DNA of 64,000 nt from an uncultured Eubacterium sp. (GTDB lineage Bacteria; Bacillota; Clostridia; Lachnospirales; Lachnospiraceae), in assembly GCA_910584065.1 (NCBI GenBank), contig CAJTZN010000015.1:1-64000 (forward strand), given 5' to 3'. The translations under genes and the position numbers were made by a program. Below are positions 35,349 through 44,171 of the stretch, piece by piece. Under the pieces are notes generated by a model. The model was not told the origin of the DNA. It saw only the letters and a list, made by a program, of their open reading frames with translations, and ran no database searches. Positions within the stretch are counted from its first letter, which is position 1; every line of letters begins with the position of its first letter.

Positions 35349-35378
35349 ATAATAACACAACTATCTATTTCCTGTCAA
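35349..35378 (-). promoter_or_regulatory. Promoter of rplJL
   Basis: Minus-strand TTGACA (35373-35378) and TATTAT (35349-35354) have an 18-nt spacer. It lies right after the rplA stop and drives the L10 leader transcript. Confidence 0.85.
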
Positions 35379-35394
35379 GCCAAAATCGGAAAAA

Positions 35395-36087
35395 TTACAC
35401 CATTTTAGCTGTGCTTACTTTGATACCGGGACCCATCGTGCTTGCGATCGTCACGCTCTTCATGTACTGACCCTTTGCGCTCGACGGTTTCGCCTTGATG
35501 ATGGCGTCCATGATCGTATTAAAGTTCTCACTGAGCTGTTCGGCGGAAAAAGAAGCCTTTCCAACCGGAACATGAATGATGTTTGCTTTGTCCAAACGAT
35601 ACTCGATCTTACCTGCTTTGATATCATTGACAGCCTTTGTAACATCCATCGTAACGGTTCCTGCCTTCGGGTTCGGCATCAAGCCTTTTGGTCCAAGTAC
35701 ACGTCCGAGCCGACCAACAACGCCCATCATATCAGGAGTAGCAACCACTACGTCAAACTCAAACCATCCCTCGTTCTGGATCTTCGGGATCAATTCCTCG
35801 CCGCCGACAAAATCAGCTCCTGCTGCTTCTGCCTCCGACACCTTATCTCCCTTCGCAAACACGAGGACGCGAACCGTCTTTCCTGTTCCATGAGGAAGTA
35901 CGACCGCACCACGAACCTGCTGGTCTGCATGACGTCCGTCTACGCCGAGACGGATGTGTGCTTCTATCGTTTCATCGAATTTTGCAACTGCTGTCTTCTT
36001 CACAAGGTCAATAGCCTCTTCCGGCTCATACTGAGTCATTCTGTCTACTAACTTTGCGGCCTCTACATATTTCTTGCCTCTTTTCAT
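35395..36087 (-). CDS. rplA: Ribosomal protein uL1
   Basis: The 230-residue L1 stalk protein binds 23S rRNA and helps release deacylated tRNA. Conserved features are [30 protein letters not shown] near 48-80 and [18 protein letters not shown] near 127-144. Length is typical. It follows rplK by 88 bp. Confidence 0.98.
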   Translation of the reverse strand: MKRGKKYVEAAKLVDRMTQYEPEEAIDLVKKTAVAKFDETIEAHIRLGVDGRHADQQVRGAVVLPHGTGKTVRVLVFAKGDKVSEAEAAGADFVGGEELIPKIQNEGWFEFDVVVATPDMMGVVGRLGRVLGPKGLMPNPKAGTVTMDVTKAVNDIKAGKIEYRLDKANIIHVPVGKASFSAEQLSENFNTIMDAIIKAKPSSAKGQYMKSVTIASTMGPGIKVSTAKMV

Positions 36088-36175
36088 GATTTAAACCTCC
36101 TAGTGGTATTAGCGAACATTCTCCCACAACGTCCAAATGACATAGATCTTTTACGATGTCTAAATTTTATAACAC

Positions 36176-36601
36176 TCACTCTTCTACTGTAATTCCCATA
36201 CTCCTTGCCGTACCAGCAATCATGCTCATCGCTGCTTCCAAGCTTCCGGCGTTCAGATCCGGCATTTTCAGTTCGGCGATCTTCTGGATCTCCTCTTTTG
36301 AAATCGAAGCTACCTTCTGCTTGTTCGGCACACCGGAACCGGAATCGATCTTACAAGCTTTTTTAAGAAGTACTGCTGCCGGCGGCGTTTTTGTAATAAA
36401 GCTGAAACTCCTGTCCGCATATACGGTAATGACAACTGGGATGATCATTCCTTCCTGTCCTGCCGTCTTCGCGTTAAACTCCTTTGTAAACTGCACGATA
36501 TTCACGCCGTGCTGTCCAAGCGCTGGTCCTACCGGCGGCGCCGGCGTTGCTTTCCCAGCCGGGATCTGCAATTTTATATATCCTTCCACTTTCTTAGCCA
36601 T
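36176..36601 (-). CDS. rplK: Ribosomal protein uL11
   Basis: The 141-residue GTPase-centre protein has the N-terminal [21 protein letters not shown] segment and the C-terminal RNA-binding domain with [15 protein letters not shown]. It lies 19 bp after nusG, the standard nusG-rplK order. Confidence 0.98.
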   Translation of the reverse strand: MAKKVEGYIKLQIPAGKATPAPPVGPALGQHGVNIVQFTKEFNAKTAGQEGMIIPVVITVYADRSFSFITKTPPAAVLLKKACKIDSGSGVPNKQKVASISKEEIQKIAELKMPDLNAGSLEAAMSMIAGTARSMGITVEE

Positions 36602-36620
36602 TTCAAGTTTCCTCCTGTTT

Positions 36621-37139
36621 CTATAGCTTTTCTAATTCTGAGAAATCGATCTCAACCGGCGTCCCGCGCCCAAACATATCGATCACGATGACCGCCATCT
36701 GTTTGGCCGGATGAACTTCCTGTACGACACCGTGTGTATCCTCCCATACGCCCTTTGTAACGACTACGTGGTCGCCAATGCTGTACGGCGCCTCCTCCGC
36801 CTGTGCGAGGAATCCCATGTTGGCGATCTCCTCCGCAGTCAGCGGAACCGGTTTGGATCCCGGCCCTACAAACCCCGTCACTCCGCGGGTGTTCCGGACT
36901 ACATACCAGGTTTCGTCATTCATCACCATATTGAGAAGGACATAGGCCGGGAACATTTTCTTCTGAACCTGTTTCTTTTCCCCGTTCTTTTCCTCCACAA
37001 CAGTCTGCATCGGCACCATCACCTCCAGGATCTGTTCCTGAAGATTCCGGTTCTCGATCGTCTTCTCAATATCCACTTTTACTTTATTCTCATAACCGGA
37101 ATAAGTATGAACCACATACCATTTTGCTTCTTCCGCCAT
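36621..37139 (-). CDS. nusG: Transcription elongation/termination factor NusG
   Basis: The 172-residue factor has the NGN domain ([15 protein letters not shown] at the start, [17 protein letters not shown] near 80-96) and a C-terminal KOW domain ([16 protein letters not shown] near 128-143). It links RNA polymerase to ribosome or Rho. It follows secE by 14 bp. Confidence 0.98.
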   Translation of the reverse strand: MAEEAKWYVVHTYSGYENKVKVDIEKTIENRNLQEQILEVMVPMQTVVEEKNGEKKQVQKKMFPAYVLLNMVMNDETWYVVRNTRGVTGFVGPGSKPVPLTAEEIANMGFLAQAEEAPYSIGDHVVVTKGVWEDTHGVVQEVHPAKQMAVIVIDMFGRGTPVEIDFSELEKL

Positions 37140-37153
37140 ATCAACCTCCTAGA

Positions 37154-37384
37154 TCAAAGCCCGACCGCCTGCAATCCTAATCGGATCAGCCAGTCTATCC
37201 CCGCGATAACGCCGCCGAGAATAACGGAAATAATAATTACTAATGTGGATTGGCGGATCAATTCTTCTTTCTTTGGCCATGTACACCGCTTGAATTCCGC
37301 CTTGACATGTTTGAAGAAGCTGTCTTTTTTCGGACTGTCCTTTTTCGGACTGTCCTTTTTCGAAGTATTTTCCGCTTCGCTCAT
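37154..37384 (-). CDS. secE: Preprotein translocase subunit SecE
   Basis: This 76-residue single-span subunit has the conserved amphipathic FKHVKAEFKRCTWPKKEEL segment followed by a membrane helix (VIIISVILGGVIAGIDWLI). The N-terminus holds a tandem DSPKK repeat encoded by identical 15-nt units. The start is the ATG at 37384. Confidence 0.96.
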   Translation of the reverse strand: MSEAENTSKKDSPKKDSPKKDSFFKHVKAEFKRCTWPKKEELIRQSTLVIIISVILGGVIAGIDWLIRLGLQAVGL

Positions 37385-37421
37385 ATGACACACATCCTTT
37401 CCATAACACTACGCCAGACGA

Positions 37422-37571
37422 TTACTTCGTCTCTTTGTGTAATGTATGAGTTCTGCAAAATCTGCAATATTTCTTTGTTTCCATTCTGTCCGGATGGTTC
37501 TTCTTGTCTTTGGTCATGTTGTAGTTCCGCTGTTTGCATTCTGTACATTCCAAAGTAATTTTAGTACGCAT
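37422..37571 (-). CDS. rpmG: Ribosomal protein bL33
   Basis: The 49-residue protein begins [17 protein letters not shown] and contains CxxC near residue 9 and a second CRFC near 37, the zinc-binding form of L33. A GGAGGTG site precedes the ATG. It is the first gene of the rpmG-secE-nusG-rplK-rplA run. Confidence 0.96.
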   Translation of the reverse strand: MRTKITLECTECKQRNYNMTKDKKNHPDRMETKKYCRFCRTHTLHKETK

Positions 37572-37659
37572 TACGTCACCTCCGTGATAATTTGTCTGAA
37601 TAATTTTCAGTCTTATAAAATTTAGGCATAAAAAAAAAGACCTAATTCATCGCCTAACT

Positions 37660-37688
37660 AGAATACCACATTATGGCGGCGAAGTCAA
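37660..37688 (-). promoter_or_regulatory. Promoter of the rpmG-secE-nusG operon
   Basis: Minus-strand TTGACT (37683-37688) and TATTCT (37660-37665) have a 17-nt spacer. The start lies ~90 bp upstream of rpmG and 34 bp after the stop of the preceding gene. Confidence 0.85.
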
Positions 37689-37721
37689 GTCTTTTTTGCA
37701 GGGGGCTTTGGCCTCCCGACT

Positions 37722-38972
37722 TTAATCCTTTTTGAATAAATCCAGTTTTTCCACCTGCCGGCCCCGTTCGCCCGCTTTCCTCAAAATCCGGATGGCCGAC
37801 ACGCCGCGCCGCTTTCTATTATTGATCAAAAACCGGCCGAGCGCAGCGATCCACAAAGCAGGCCAAAGAAGGGGGATTTTACTCTTTTCCGGATAATTCA
37901 AGCACATCTGGTGATGAAATTCCCGCATATATCCGCCGATCCCCCCATGCCGTATCACCACCATGCGGCTCTCCTCCTGCATGCCGAACTCTCCCGCATC
38001 CAGTATTTCCCTCATAAAACCGCCGTATTCCCTGCGGCTGTAACAGCCCGCAAAAAAAAGTCTCACATGTTCCTTTTTCAGTCCGAGATAGTGCGTACAA
38101 AGACATGTCACCATTTCAGAAAAACCGGTCAACCCCGTCTCTTTCACCTGTTCGATATAGCGCCGCACCTCATCTTCCTGCCGCGGCAGATTCCAGAAGA
38201 CGGTCCAGTCGCAGAGAAGTTTCAGGCCAAATCCCGCCCTCAGAAAATGGTGCAGCATATGAATGAGAAGGTAATAGGCGTGATCGCCGTCCGCCAGCAC
38301 CGGAAATTCAAGTCCCATCACCGATTTGCGGCAGACGCGGGATGACATCCTGTCCATCTGCCGCTCCAACACGGCATTTATCTCCCGGTCATCAAACGGT
38401 TCCGCCAGCATGACATGGAGTTCGATATCGATTCCTTCCGGCGTTCTCCACGTGTGATGATGCGCGGAATGCTGCTGCCCGTCCTTTTTAAAACCGGTCT
38501 CTTCCATGACGCGTTCCGCCTCTTCCAACGCTTTCCCGCCAAACAAGAGGAGATCCACGTCACCGGATTTGCGCAGTTCCGGCACCGGATAACCGTCTGA
38601 GGCGATGACTCCCTTGATGACCGCCACCGCAGCGCCTCTTTTCTCCATCTGTTCTGCCAGATAATGGCTTAAGAACATCAGCCGGTAGTTCTGCTGCACC
38701 GTCCGGATGCTCTCATTCCGTATGCACGCCGCCAGTGGATCCGGGATCTGCTCTTCCCCCTCCAGAAGGGGATACAAAAGGGAGAGAACGGCATGTTCCT
38801 GAGCCATCGTGAGCAGACGGTCTTTATCCGGCGCATCATCCACACGAAGCGCGACGGAGCGTGTTTCATCCGTCGTTTTATCCGTCGCCCCTGTCCAGAG
38901 CGCCGCGGATAACACCCGAAACAGACATTTTTCTTCTGGCGTAAATAACCCGTGTCCATTTACTTTACTCAT
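37722..38972 (-). CDS. Nucleotidyltransferase-fold protein (NTP_transf_5 family)
   Basis: This 416-residue cytoplasmic protein of the uncharacterised nucleotidyltransferase family (PF14907 type) has the core VIKGVIASDGYP..RKSGDVDLLLF near 118-145, where the Asp-x-Asp pair would bind metal, followed by helical segments such as HMLHHFLRAGFGLKLLCDW. Members often sit in exopolysaccharide or peptide clusters, but the substrate is unknown. It ends the exopolysaccharide locus, 22 bp downstream of the flippase on the same strand. Confidence 0.75.
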   Translation of the reverse strand: MSKVNGHGLFTPEEKCLFRVLSAALWTGATDKTTDETRSVALRVDDAPDKDRLLTMAQEHAVLSLLYPLLEGEEQIPDPLAACIRNESIRTVQQNYRLMFLSHYLAEQMEKRGAAVAVIKGVIASDGYPVPELRKSGDVDLLLFGGKALEEAERVMEETGFKKDGQQHSAHHHTWRTPEGIDIELHVMLAEPFDDREINAVLERQMDRMSSRVCRKSVMGLEFPVLADGDHAYYLLIHMLHHFLRAGFGLKLLCDWTVFWNLPRQEDEVRRYIEQVKETGLTGFSEMVTCLCTHYLGLKKEHVRLFFAGCYSRREYGGFMREILDAGEFGMQEESRMVVIRHGGIGGYMREFHHQMCLNYPEKSKIPLLWPALWIAALGRFLINNRKRRGVSAIRILRKAGERGRQVEKLDLFKKD

Positions 38973-38994
38973 GACAGTCTCCTCTCATTATCAT

Positions 38995-40521
38995 TCACAC
39001 TTTTTTGTGGTATGTCTTTAATTTTTCCAGCAAAAACCGAAACTCACCCATACGAAAATAACAAAGCAAAAACAATAGATTCGGCACGATACAGCAGACC
39101 AGAAGACGAATCAGCAAAACACGCCACAGCCCTCCTGAAACACTACGGCAGAACAGATCCGTCACAAATCCGGAGACGGCAGTGACTGCCGAATAAAACA
39201 CATATCGTATAAAATAAAAACGGAGAGGCGCTTTCAGTGAATGCCGGTACAGCACCCACGGCTCCACCCAGAACGACGTCAGCATCGTACTGATAAACGT
39301 TCCGCCAAATACGCCGATCGTTCCATACTCCCTTGCCAGAATAATAGAAACGGCGAGATTTAACAGGGCGCCCGTCAACGACTTATAGCGGTCAAACCAG
39401 AATATCCCAAGTGAATCCCGGAAAACGAGCGTCGCCTGCCGCATTCCGGTAACAAAAAAATTCAGGCAGAGCACGAGTACCACCTCCATCGGAAATACAT
39501 ACTGCGCGCCAAAGCTGATCTCCACAAACGGATTCAAAAGCTCATATAGACAGATTGCCGCAATCCCGTACATCCACTGCCCGACAAAAAACGAGCACTC
39601 GAAAATGCGCTTCACCCTGCCACTGTCCTCCGTGACGCCCAAATTCCCCACGCTGGCTGTTATCCCCCGGAAGATCTGGCTCACCACCTGATGGAGTGAA
39701 CCGATCACGAGATAATAATTGGAATAACATCCGACGCTGACGATGCCGACAATGGAAGAAAGCATGAGGTTATCCGTATTGTTGACAACGACATCCCCTA
39801 TTTTATGCATCAGCATCGCCCGTATATTTTTAAATATCCCGCTGCGCTCTTCCTTCGCCAGCGGGAGAACATTCTTTTCCTTCAGATACGGATACAACCG
39901 GTCTGCCTTTCTCGACATACTGATATTCTTCCCCAGCGTACACAGAATATAAATCAGGAGAAACAGGATAAAATTGCGCGTTGTGATGAGAAGCACGATC
40001 TGCAGCGTATCCTGGATAACGAGAAACACCGTTTCGTAAATTTCACTGATGTAGCTGAGCTGGTGCGCATCAATCAGGGTTCTCTTGTAAATCAGCAGAT
40101 AAGACAGAACCGAATTTGCCAGATACAACAGATAAATGAAAATGAGATGATCCACCTCCGGCTGATTCCTGATCAGAACATCCATAAAAGGAATGACGGC
40201 CAGTCCGCCAGCCAGAACGATCCCTGCCACCAAACGGTAAAACCGGCAATACAGCTTCATCAGCGATTTTTGTTTCTCCTGATCATCCTCTGCGATCGGG
40301 CGGTATAGCGCATATGTGATCGCCGTACCGATTCCCAGTTCCGACAGGGCGAGGACATTCAAAATATCCGAAAAAAGCCCATTAACGCCTACATAACTCT
40401 GGCTGAGACAATGGGTAAAGACAACTCTCGTTACAAATCCCATGAGAATTGCCAATAATTTCGATATGACTGCCGTCGTTGTATTGCGAACGGAATGCTC
40501 GGTTCTGCTGCGCTTTTCCAC
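38995..40521 (-). CDS. Polysaccharide flippase (MOP/PST superfamily)
   Basis: The 508-residue integral membrane protein has about 12-14 helices. Its N-terminus (RNTTTAVISKLLAILMGFVTRVVF, then YVGVNGLFSDILNVLALSELGIG) is typical of Wzx-like exporters that flip lipid-linked glycans. A GTG start at 40521 is chosen 5 nt after GGAGGTG. It diverges from the DUF4832-type gene at 40619. It could export a product of the neighbouring glycosyltransferases, or be independent of the Pel system, which uses PelG. Confidence 0.85.
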   Translation of the reverse strand: MEKRSRTEHSVRNTTTAVISKLLAILMGFVTRVVFTHCLSQSYVGVNGLFSDILNVLALSELGIGTAITYALYRPIAEDDQEKQKSLMKLYCRFYRLVAGIVLAGGLAVIPFMDVLIRNQPEVDHLIFIYLLYLANSVLSYLLIYKRTLIDAHQLSYISEIYETVFLVIQDTLQIVLLITTRNFILFLLIYILCTLGKNISMSRKADRLYPYLKEKNVLPLAKEERSGIFKNIRAMLMHKIGDVVVNNTDNLMLSSIVGIVSVGCYSNYYLVIGSLHQVVSQIFRGITASVGNLGVTEDSGRVKRIFECSFFVGQWMYGIAAICLYELLNPFVEISFGAQYVFPMEVVLVLCLNFFVTGMRQATLVFRDSLGIFWFDRYKSLTGALLNLAVSIILAREYGTIGVFGGTFISTMLTSFWVEPWVLYRHSLKAPLRFYFIRYVFYSAVTAVSGFVTDLFCRSVSGGLWRVLLIRLLVCCIVPNLLFLLCYFRMGEFRFLLEKLKTYHKKV

Positions 40522-40576
40522 TTCTTCACCTCCATCCATTTTCCCTGACTTTTCTATCGTATTTTTACACGCCCTA

Positions 40577-40585
40577 TGTTATAAT
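40577..40585 (+). promoter_or_regulatory. Extended -10 promoter
   Basis: TGTTATAAT with TATAAT at 40580-40585 lies 33 bp upstream of the ATG at 40619. No good -35 is present, so the TGn extension probably compensates. Confidence 0.55.
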
Positions 40586-40618
40586 GAAAGAACAAATATG
40601 ACAAAAGGAGCGTATATC

Positions 40619-42046
40619 ATGTTTTCTTTTCGACGTAACCGTCTGTGGACCGCCGTTTCGTGCTTATTGCTTATCGCTGTCGCCTTCGTTGTTCTCCTGC
40701 TTTTCTCTTACCACCGGATCGAGTTCTCCCCGGTTTCCCTCATGGAAAGCCGTGAACCCGTCAAAACACCGTACTGCGGCTTTTATCATCTCTACGGATA
40801 TACGCTGTCCGAAGAGGGAACTGACCAGGCGGTCTCGTGGTGCCGGAACATGCTGGAAAACGACACACAGTCCATCGTACTGCTGCAGATCAATCTGCGC
40901 AATTATTCCGACCAGAAGCTCACAGAAAAAGCGCTCGGGCAGCTCGACACTGTCTTTTCCGCTTTTTCCAACTCCGGAAAGCAGATCATTCTCCGTTTTC
41001 TCTATGACTGGGACGGAAAAGCCCCTGAATCCGAACCGGACAGCCGGCCGCTCATTCAGACGCACATGAAACAGACTGCCGCCGTCGTGAACCGCTACTC
41101 CTCCCACATCTTTCTGATGCAGGGTGTGTTTACCGGCGACTGCGGCGAAATGCACAACACAAAATATGGTACAAACGAGGACATTACCGTCCTTATGAAT
41201 ACACTATCCGAAGCCGTATCCCCCGACATTTTTCTGTCCGTCCGCACCCCGCAGCATCTGCGGACGATCGTCGGCACTGCCTCACCGGTCACTGACAGCG
41301 AAAAATACAACGGAACCCTGAAATCACGCCTCGGACTGTACAATGACGGGATGCTCGGCAATGAATTTGACTGCGGTACTTACGGCGACACCTCGTTTGC
41401 CGAGGCGCATGACCATACACAAAAAGGCACGCGGCAGGAAGAACTCTCATTCCAGAACAAACTGTGCCAATACGTCCCGAATGGCGGTGAAGCCGTCCTT
41501 GACAACCCTTACAATGACCTAAATGCCGCCATTTCCAATTTGTCACAGATGCACGTATCCTATTTAAGTTGTGAACACGACGGCGCTGTGCTGACCAAAT
41601 GGAAACATTCTGTATACGCTGGCGAAAAAGACGACGTATTTAACGGCGTCAGCGGTTACGACTATATCGCCGCGCATCTTGGCTGCCGCTTCGTCGTCCG
41701 TGATATAAATTTCGCCTGCGCGAAAGGCTTCGATCCGACCGTGACATTCAGCATAGCCGTCGAAAATGTCGGGTTTTCCGCCGCTTATCGAAACTTTGAT
41801 CTCGACGTCACCCTGCGCGACAATGACAGCGGCAGCGCGGTCTCTTTTCCCCTTGCCATCGACACGCGCACACTGCTTCCGGGTACGACAGGCCGGATCA
41901 CCGGCTCCAGCCCCTCTCTTTCAAAGGGAAGTTATTCGGTACTCCTGTCCATGACAGACCCGGCCACGGAACTTCCTGTCCCTTTCGCCAATACCGGCGT
42001 GGAACCCGATGGGAAATTCCCGTGCGGACAGCTTACTGTCTCATAA
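40619..42046 (+). CDS. Membrane-anchored DUF4874/DUF4832-type glycan-associated protein, copy 1
   Basis: This 475-residue protein has an N-terminal membrane anchor (about 10-30) and a TIM-barrel-like region (~45-260): NLRNYSDQKL, ILRFLYDWDG, VFTGDCGEMH, SVRTPQHLR and GLYNDGMLG. A beta-sandwich C-terminus follows (~340-475). The arrangement fits DUF4874 plus DUF4832, which resemble glycosidases and recur beside polysaccharide genes. It is the only plus-strand gene in the 37-56 kb locus. It is paralogous along its whole length to the protein at 42076-43380, which lacks the anchor. Role inferred: trimming or binding of the secreted polymer. Confidence 0.75.
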   Translation: MFSFRRNRLWTAVSCLLLIAVAFVVLLLFSYHRIEFSPVSLMESREPVKTPYCGFYHLYGYTLSEEGTDQAVSWCRNMLENDTQSIVLLQINLRNYSDQKLTEKALGQLDTVFSAFSNSGKQIILRFLYDWDGKAPESEPDSRPLIQTHMKQTAAVVNRYSSHIFLMQGVFTGDCGEMHNTKYGTNEDITVLMNTLSEAVSPDIFLSVRTPQHLRTIVGTASPVTDSEKYNGTLKSRLGLYNDGMLGNEFDCGTYGDTSFAEAHDHTQKGTRQEELSFQNKLCQYVPNGGEAVLDNPYNDLNAAISNLSQMHVSYLSCEHDGAVLTKWKHSVYAGEKDDVFNGVSGYDYIAAHLGCRFVVRDINFACAKGFDPTVTFSIAVENVGFSAAYRNFDLDVTLRDNDSGSAVSFPLAIDTRTLLPGTTGRITGSSPSLSKGSYSVLLSMTDPATELPVPFANTGVEPDGKFPCGQLTVS

Positions 42047-42075
42047 CGGCGCATCTCCGGGCCAAACCATATGCT

Positions 42076-43380
42076 TTATTTGACCACAATAGTTCCGACC
42101 AATACCCGGCTTTCCCCGGACGTCTGGCCTTCGCTTCCCGAATTGTCCGGACAACGGTTCGCGAACAAAATACTCCGCCCATCCTTTTTGCGCCTGAGAG
42201 ACAGATAATATTTGCCGGCACGGGGTAAAACCGGATGGGTGATACAGACCATTTCGCCGCTCTGCCATTGTGTCACATCACAGCACACCCTTTCCTCCTG
42301 ACACCCCCCCTGTTCATCCTCATACACGGCAAAAAGCTCCGCTTTCTCATAGATTGGGGAAAAACCCGTGTTTTCTATCTCCGCCCTGAGCAAAGCGTTC
42401 TCTTCGCCGCGCTTTTTCACCATCTCCACCCGTCTCACCACAAAGCGGTAGCCAAGATGGGCGCCTATGTAATCGTATCCATTCACCCCGTTCCACACAT
42501 CGCTCCCGCTCCATTTTAACGTGCGCCAATACGAAAGCATCCGCATATCATGGCAGCGATTCAAATAACTGATGTGCATGTCCGCCAGCCGTTTTACGAT
42601 CTGCTCTAACGGCGGCTGTCCGCCATCCTGTCCATAAACTACCTCTCCGCCATTTGGAACCGTCCGGCACAGCTTATTCTGAAACGCGATCTCTTCCTCC
42701 GGACACCACGGTTTCTCCCATCCGGCACATGCCGCCTGTTCCGTCCCGTATGTCCCCAGATCCGTCACCGACCCCATGATACCGTCGTTAAACAATCCTG
42801 TCAATGTGCCTTGACCGCCACCCGGCTCAGGAAATATCTGTCTCCACTGGGACGGCTTCCGCACGGCGAGAAAAAATTTCCCGTCTGCGGCCTCTGCCAG
42901 ACGCCGCTGCATTTCCTTCAAATGACTGGCGGTCACGAATTTGGAGCTATGCATTTCCCCCCAGCTTCCGACGATCATTCCCTGATACACGTAAAGGGAC
43001 AACGCGTATTTTTTTAAAAGCGGTGTCAGCTGCATAAGATGGCCGCACACCGTGTCGAACTGCCCAGGTTCGCACTCCAGTCCCCTGCCCCCGGTATCAT
43101 ATACAAAACGCAGTAGGATATCACGCTGTCCGGCAAAAGCCGCAAGAATCCGGTCAAACTTCTCCATCTCCGTCCGTGGCAGCATATCGCTGCCCGCTTC
43201 CAGCTGAATCACAAGCAGTACGAGCGCATCCTGTGAACAACTGCCGTCTGCCAGGATGTGAGGATCTTCTCCCGCCGGAAACGTATGTATCTCATACCAG
43301 CCGATTCCCGGATTTCTTAATTTGCCGGTACTTTCTTCCAACTTCTCCGGCAAAAACTTCCACTTAACCCTCTTTCTCAT
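42076..43380 (-). CDS. DUF4874/DUF4832-type glycan-associated protein, copy 2
   Basis: This 434-residue paralogue of the preceding protein shares in order NPGIGWYEIH, ILLRFVYDTGG, MIVGSWGEMHSSK, AVRKPSQWR, GLFNDGIMGS, FQNKLCRTVPNGGEVV, WNGVNGYDYIGAHLGYRFVV and a C-terminal sandwich. No signal peptide or membrane segment is visible, so its location is unclear. The start overlaps the end of the upstream GT2 gene (stop 43364). The DNA of its end is only 29 bp from the end of the convergent paralogue. Glycosidase-like fold; activity not established. Confidence 0.7.
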   Translation of the reverse strand: MRKRVKWKFLPEKLEESTGKLRNPGIGWYEIHTFPAGEDPHILADGSCSQDALVLLVIQLEAGSDMLPRTEMEKFDRILAAFAGQRDILLRFVYDTGGRGLECEPGQFDTVCGHLMQLTPLLKKYALSLYVYQGMIVGSWGEMHSSKFVTASHLKEMQRRLAEAADGKFFLAVRKPSQWRQIFPEPGGGQGTLTGLFNDGIMGSVTDLGTYGTEQAACAGWEKPWCPEEEIAFQNKLCRTVPNGGEVVYGQDGGQPPLEQIVKRLADMHISYLNRCHDMRMLSYWRTLKWSGSDVWNGVNGYDYIGAHLGYRFVVRRVEMVKKRGEENALLRAEIENTGFSPIYEKAELFAVYEDEQGGCQEERVCCDVTQWQSGEMVCITHPVLPRAGKYYLSLRRKKDGRSILFANRCPDNSGSEGQTSGESRVLVGTIVVK

Positions 43381-44152
43381 CTGCCGCCCCCGCATCTATT
43401 TTAAAAACGCAAATTCCTATCCACACAGCCAGAATCGAATAGATCATACGGCACATATAAATCAGCGGCCTGAGTCCCGAATGCATGCTGACGCCCTCTT
43501 CCCTGATATGCATCACCGCCGGCACCTCCACCAGACGGAAACCGAGAAGGAGCATCTGCATAATAATATTGGCGTCGGGATATCGGTCATCAAAATGATT
43601 GTAGCGGGAGTAAAAAATCACAACCCGTCTGCTCAATCCCTGAAGTCCCGTCGTGGGATCCGCAATCTTACGCCTCGTTCCGATAAATATAATGCCCCGG
43701 AACAACGTCCATGCGATTCGTTTCAGAAACGACACCGGATACGGGGTACTCCCTTCCATAAACCGGGACCCCAGCACAATATCCGGATATTTCCCGTCTT
43801 CATCCGCTGTTTTCAGCCTTTCGTAAATCACGGGAATATTGCACACATCATGCTGTCCATCGGCATCCATCTGAATCACATACTGGTACCCCCGCCGGAT
43901 CGCATATTTGTACCCCAGCTGCAGGGCACTTCCATAGCCGAGGTTAAACACATGCGTGACGATCTCATGCTTCTGTCTGCTCCCTTTCACAACCCAATTT
44001 GTCTTGTCCGAAGAGGCGTCGTTCATAATGAGGACATCCGCAATTTTCTCAATCTCCGGCTGTTCCAGCTTTTTCAAAAGCTTTCCGATATTGTTTTCTT
44101 CATTATAGGCGGGAATAATGATCAATAACTCTTTCTGTGCCTTCCTTCCCAT
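43364..44152 (-). CDS. Glycosyltransferase family 2 (dolichol-phosphate mannosyltransferase-like)
   Basis: The 262-residue GT-A enzyme has IIPAYNEENNIGK at the start, NDASSD near 44-49, and the metal-binding QMDADGQHD near 93-101. A C-terminal hydrophobic segment (LIYMCRMIYSILAVWIGICVF) suggests membrane association. It resembles enzymes that transfer a sugar from NDP-sugar to polyprenyl phosphate. It lies between the GT4 gene and the DUF4832 paralogue, whose start overlaps its end. Confidence 0.88.
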   Translation of the reverse strand: MGRKAQKELLIIIPAYNEENNIGKLLKKLEQPEIEKIADVLIMNDASSDKTNWVVKGSRQKHEIVTHVFNLGYGSALQLGYKYAIRRGYQYVIQMDADGQHDVCNIPVIYERLKTADEDGKYPDIVLGSRFMEGSTPYPVSFLKRIAWTLFRGIIFIGTRRKIADPTTGLQGLSRRVVIFYSRYNHFDDRYPDANIIMQMLLLGFRLVEVPAVMHIREEGVSMHSGLRPLIYMCRMIYSILAVWIGICVFKIDAGAADEKEG

Positions 44153-44171
44153 ATATCTGCCTCCCTTCTCT

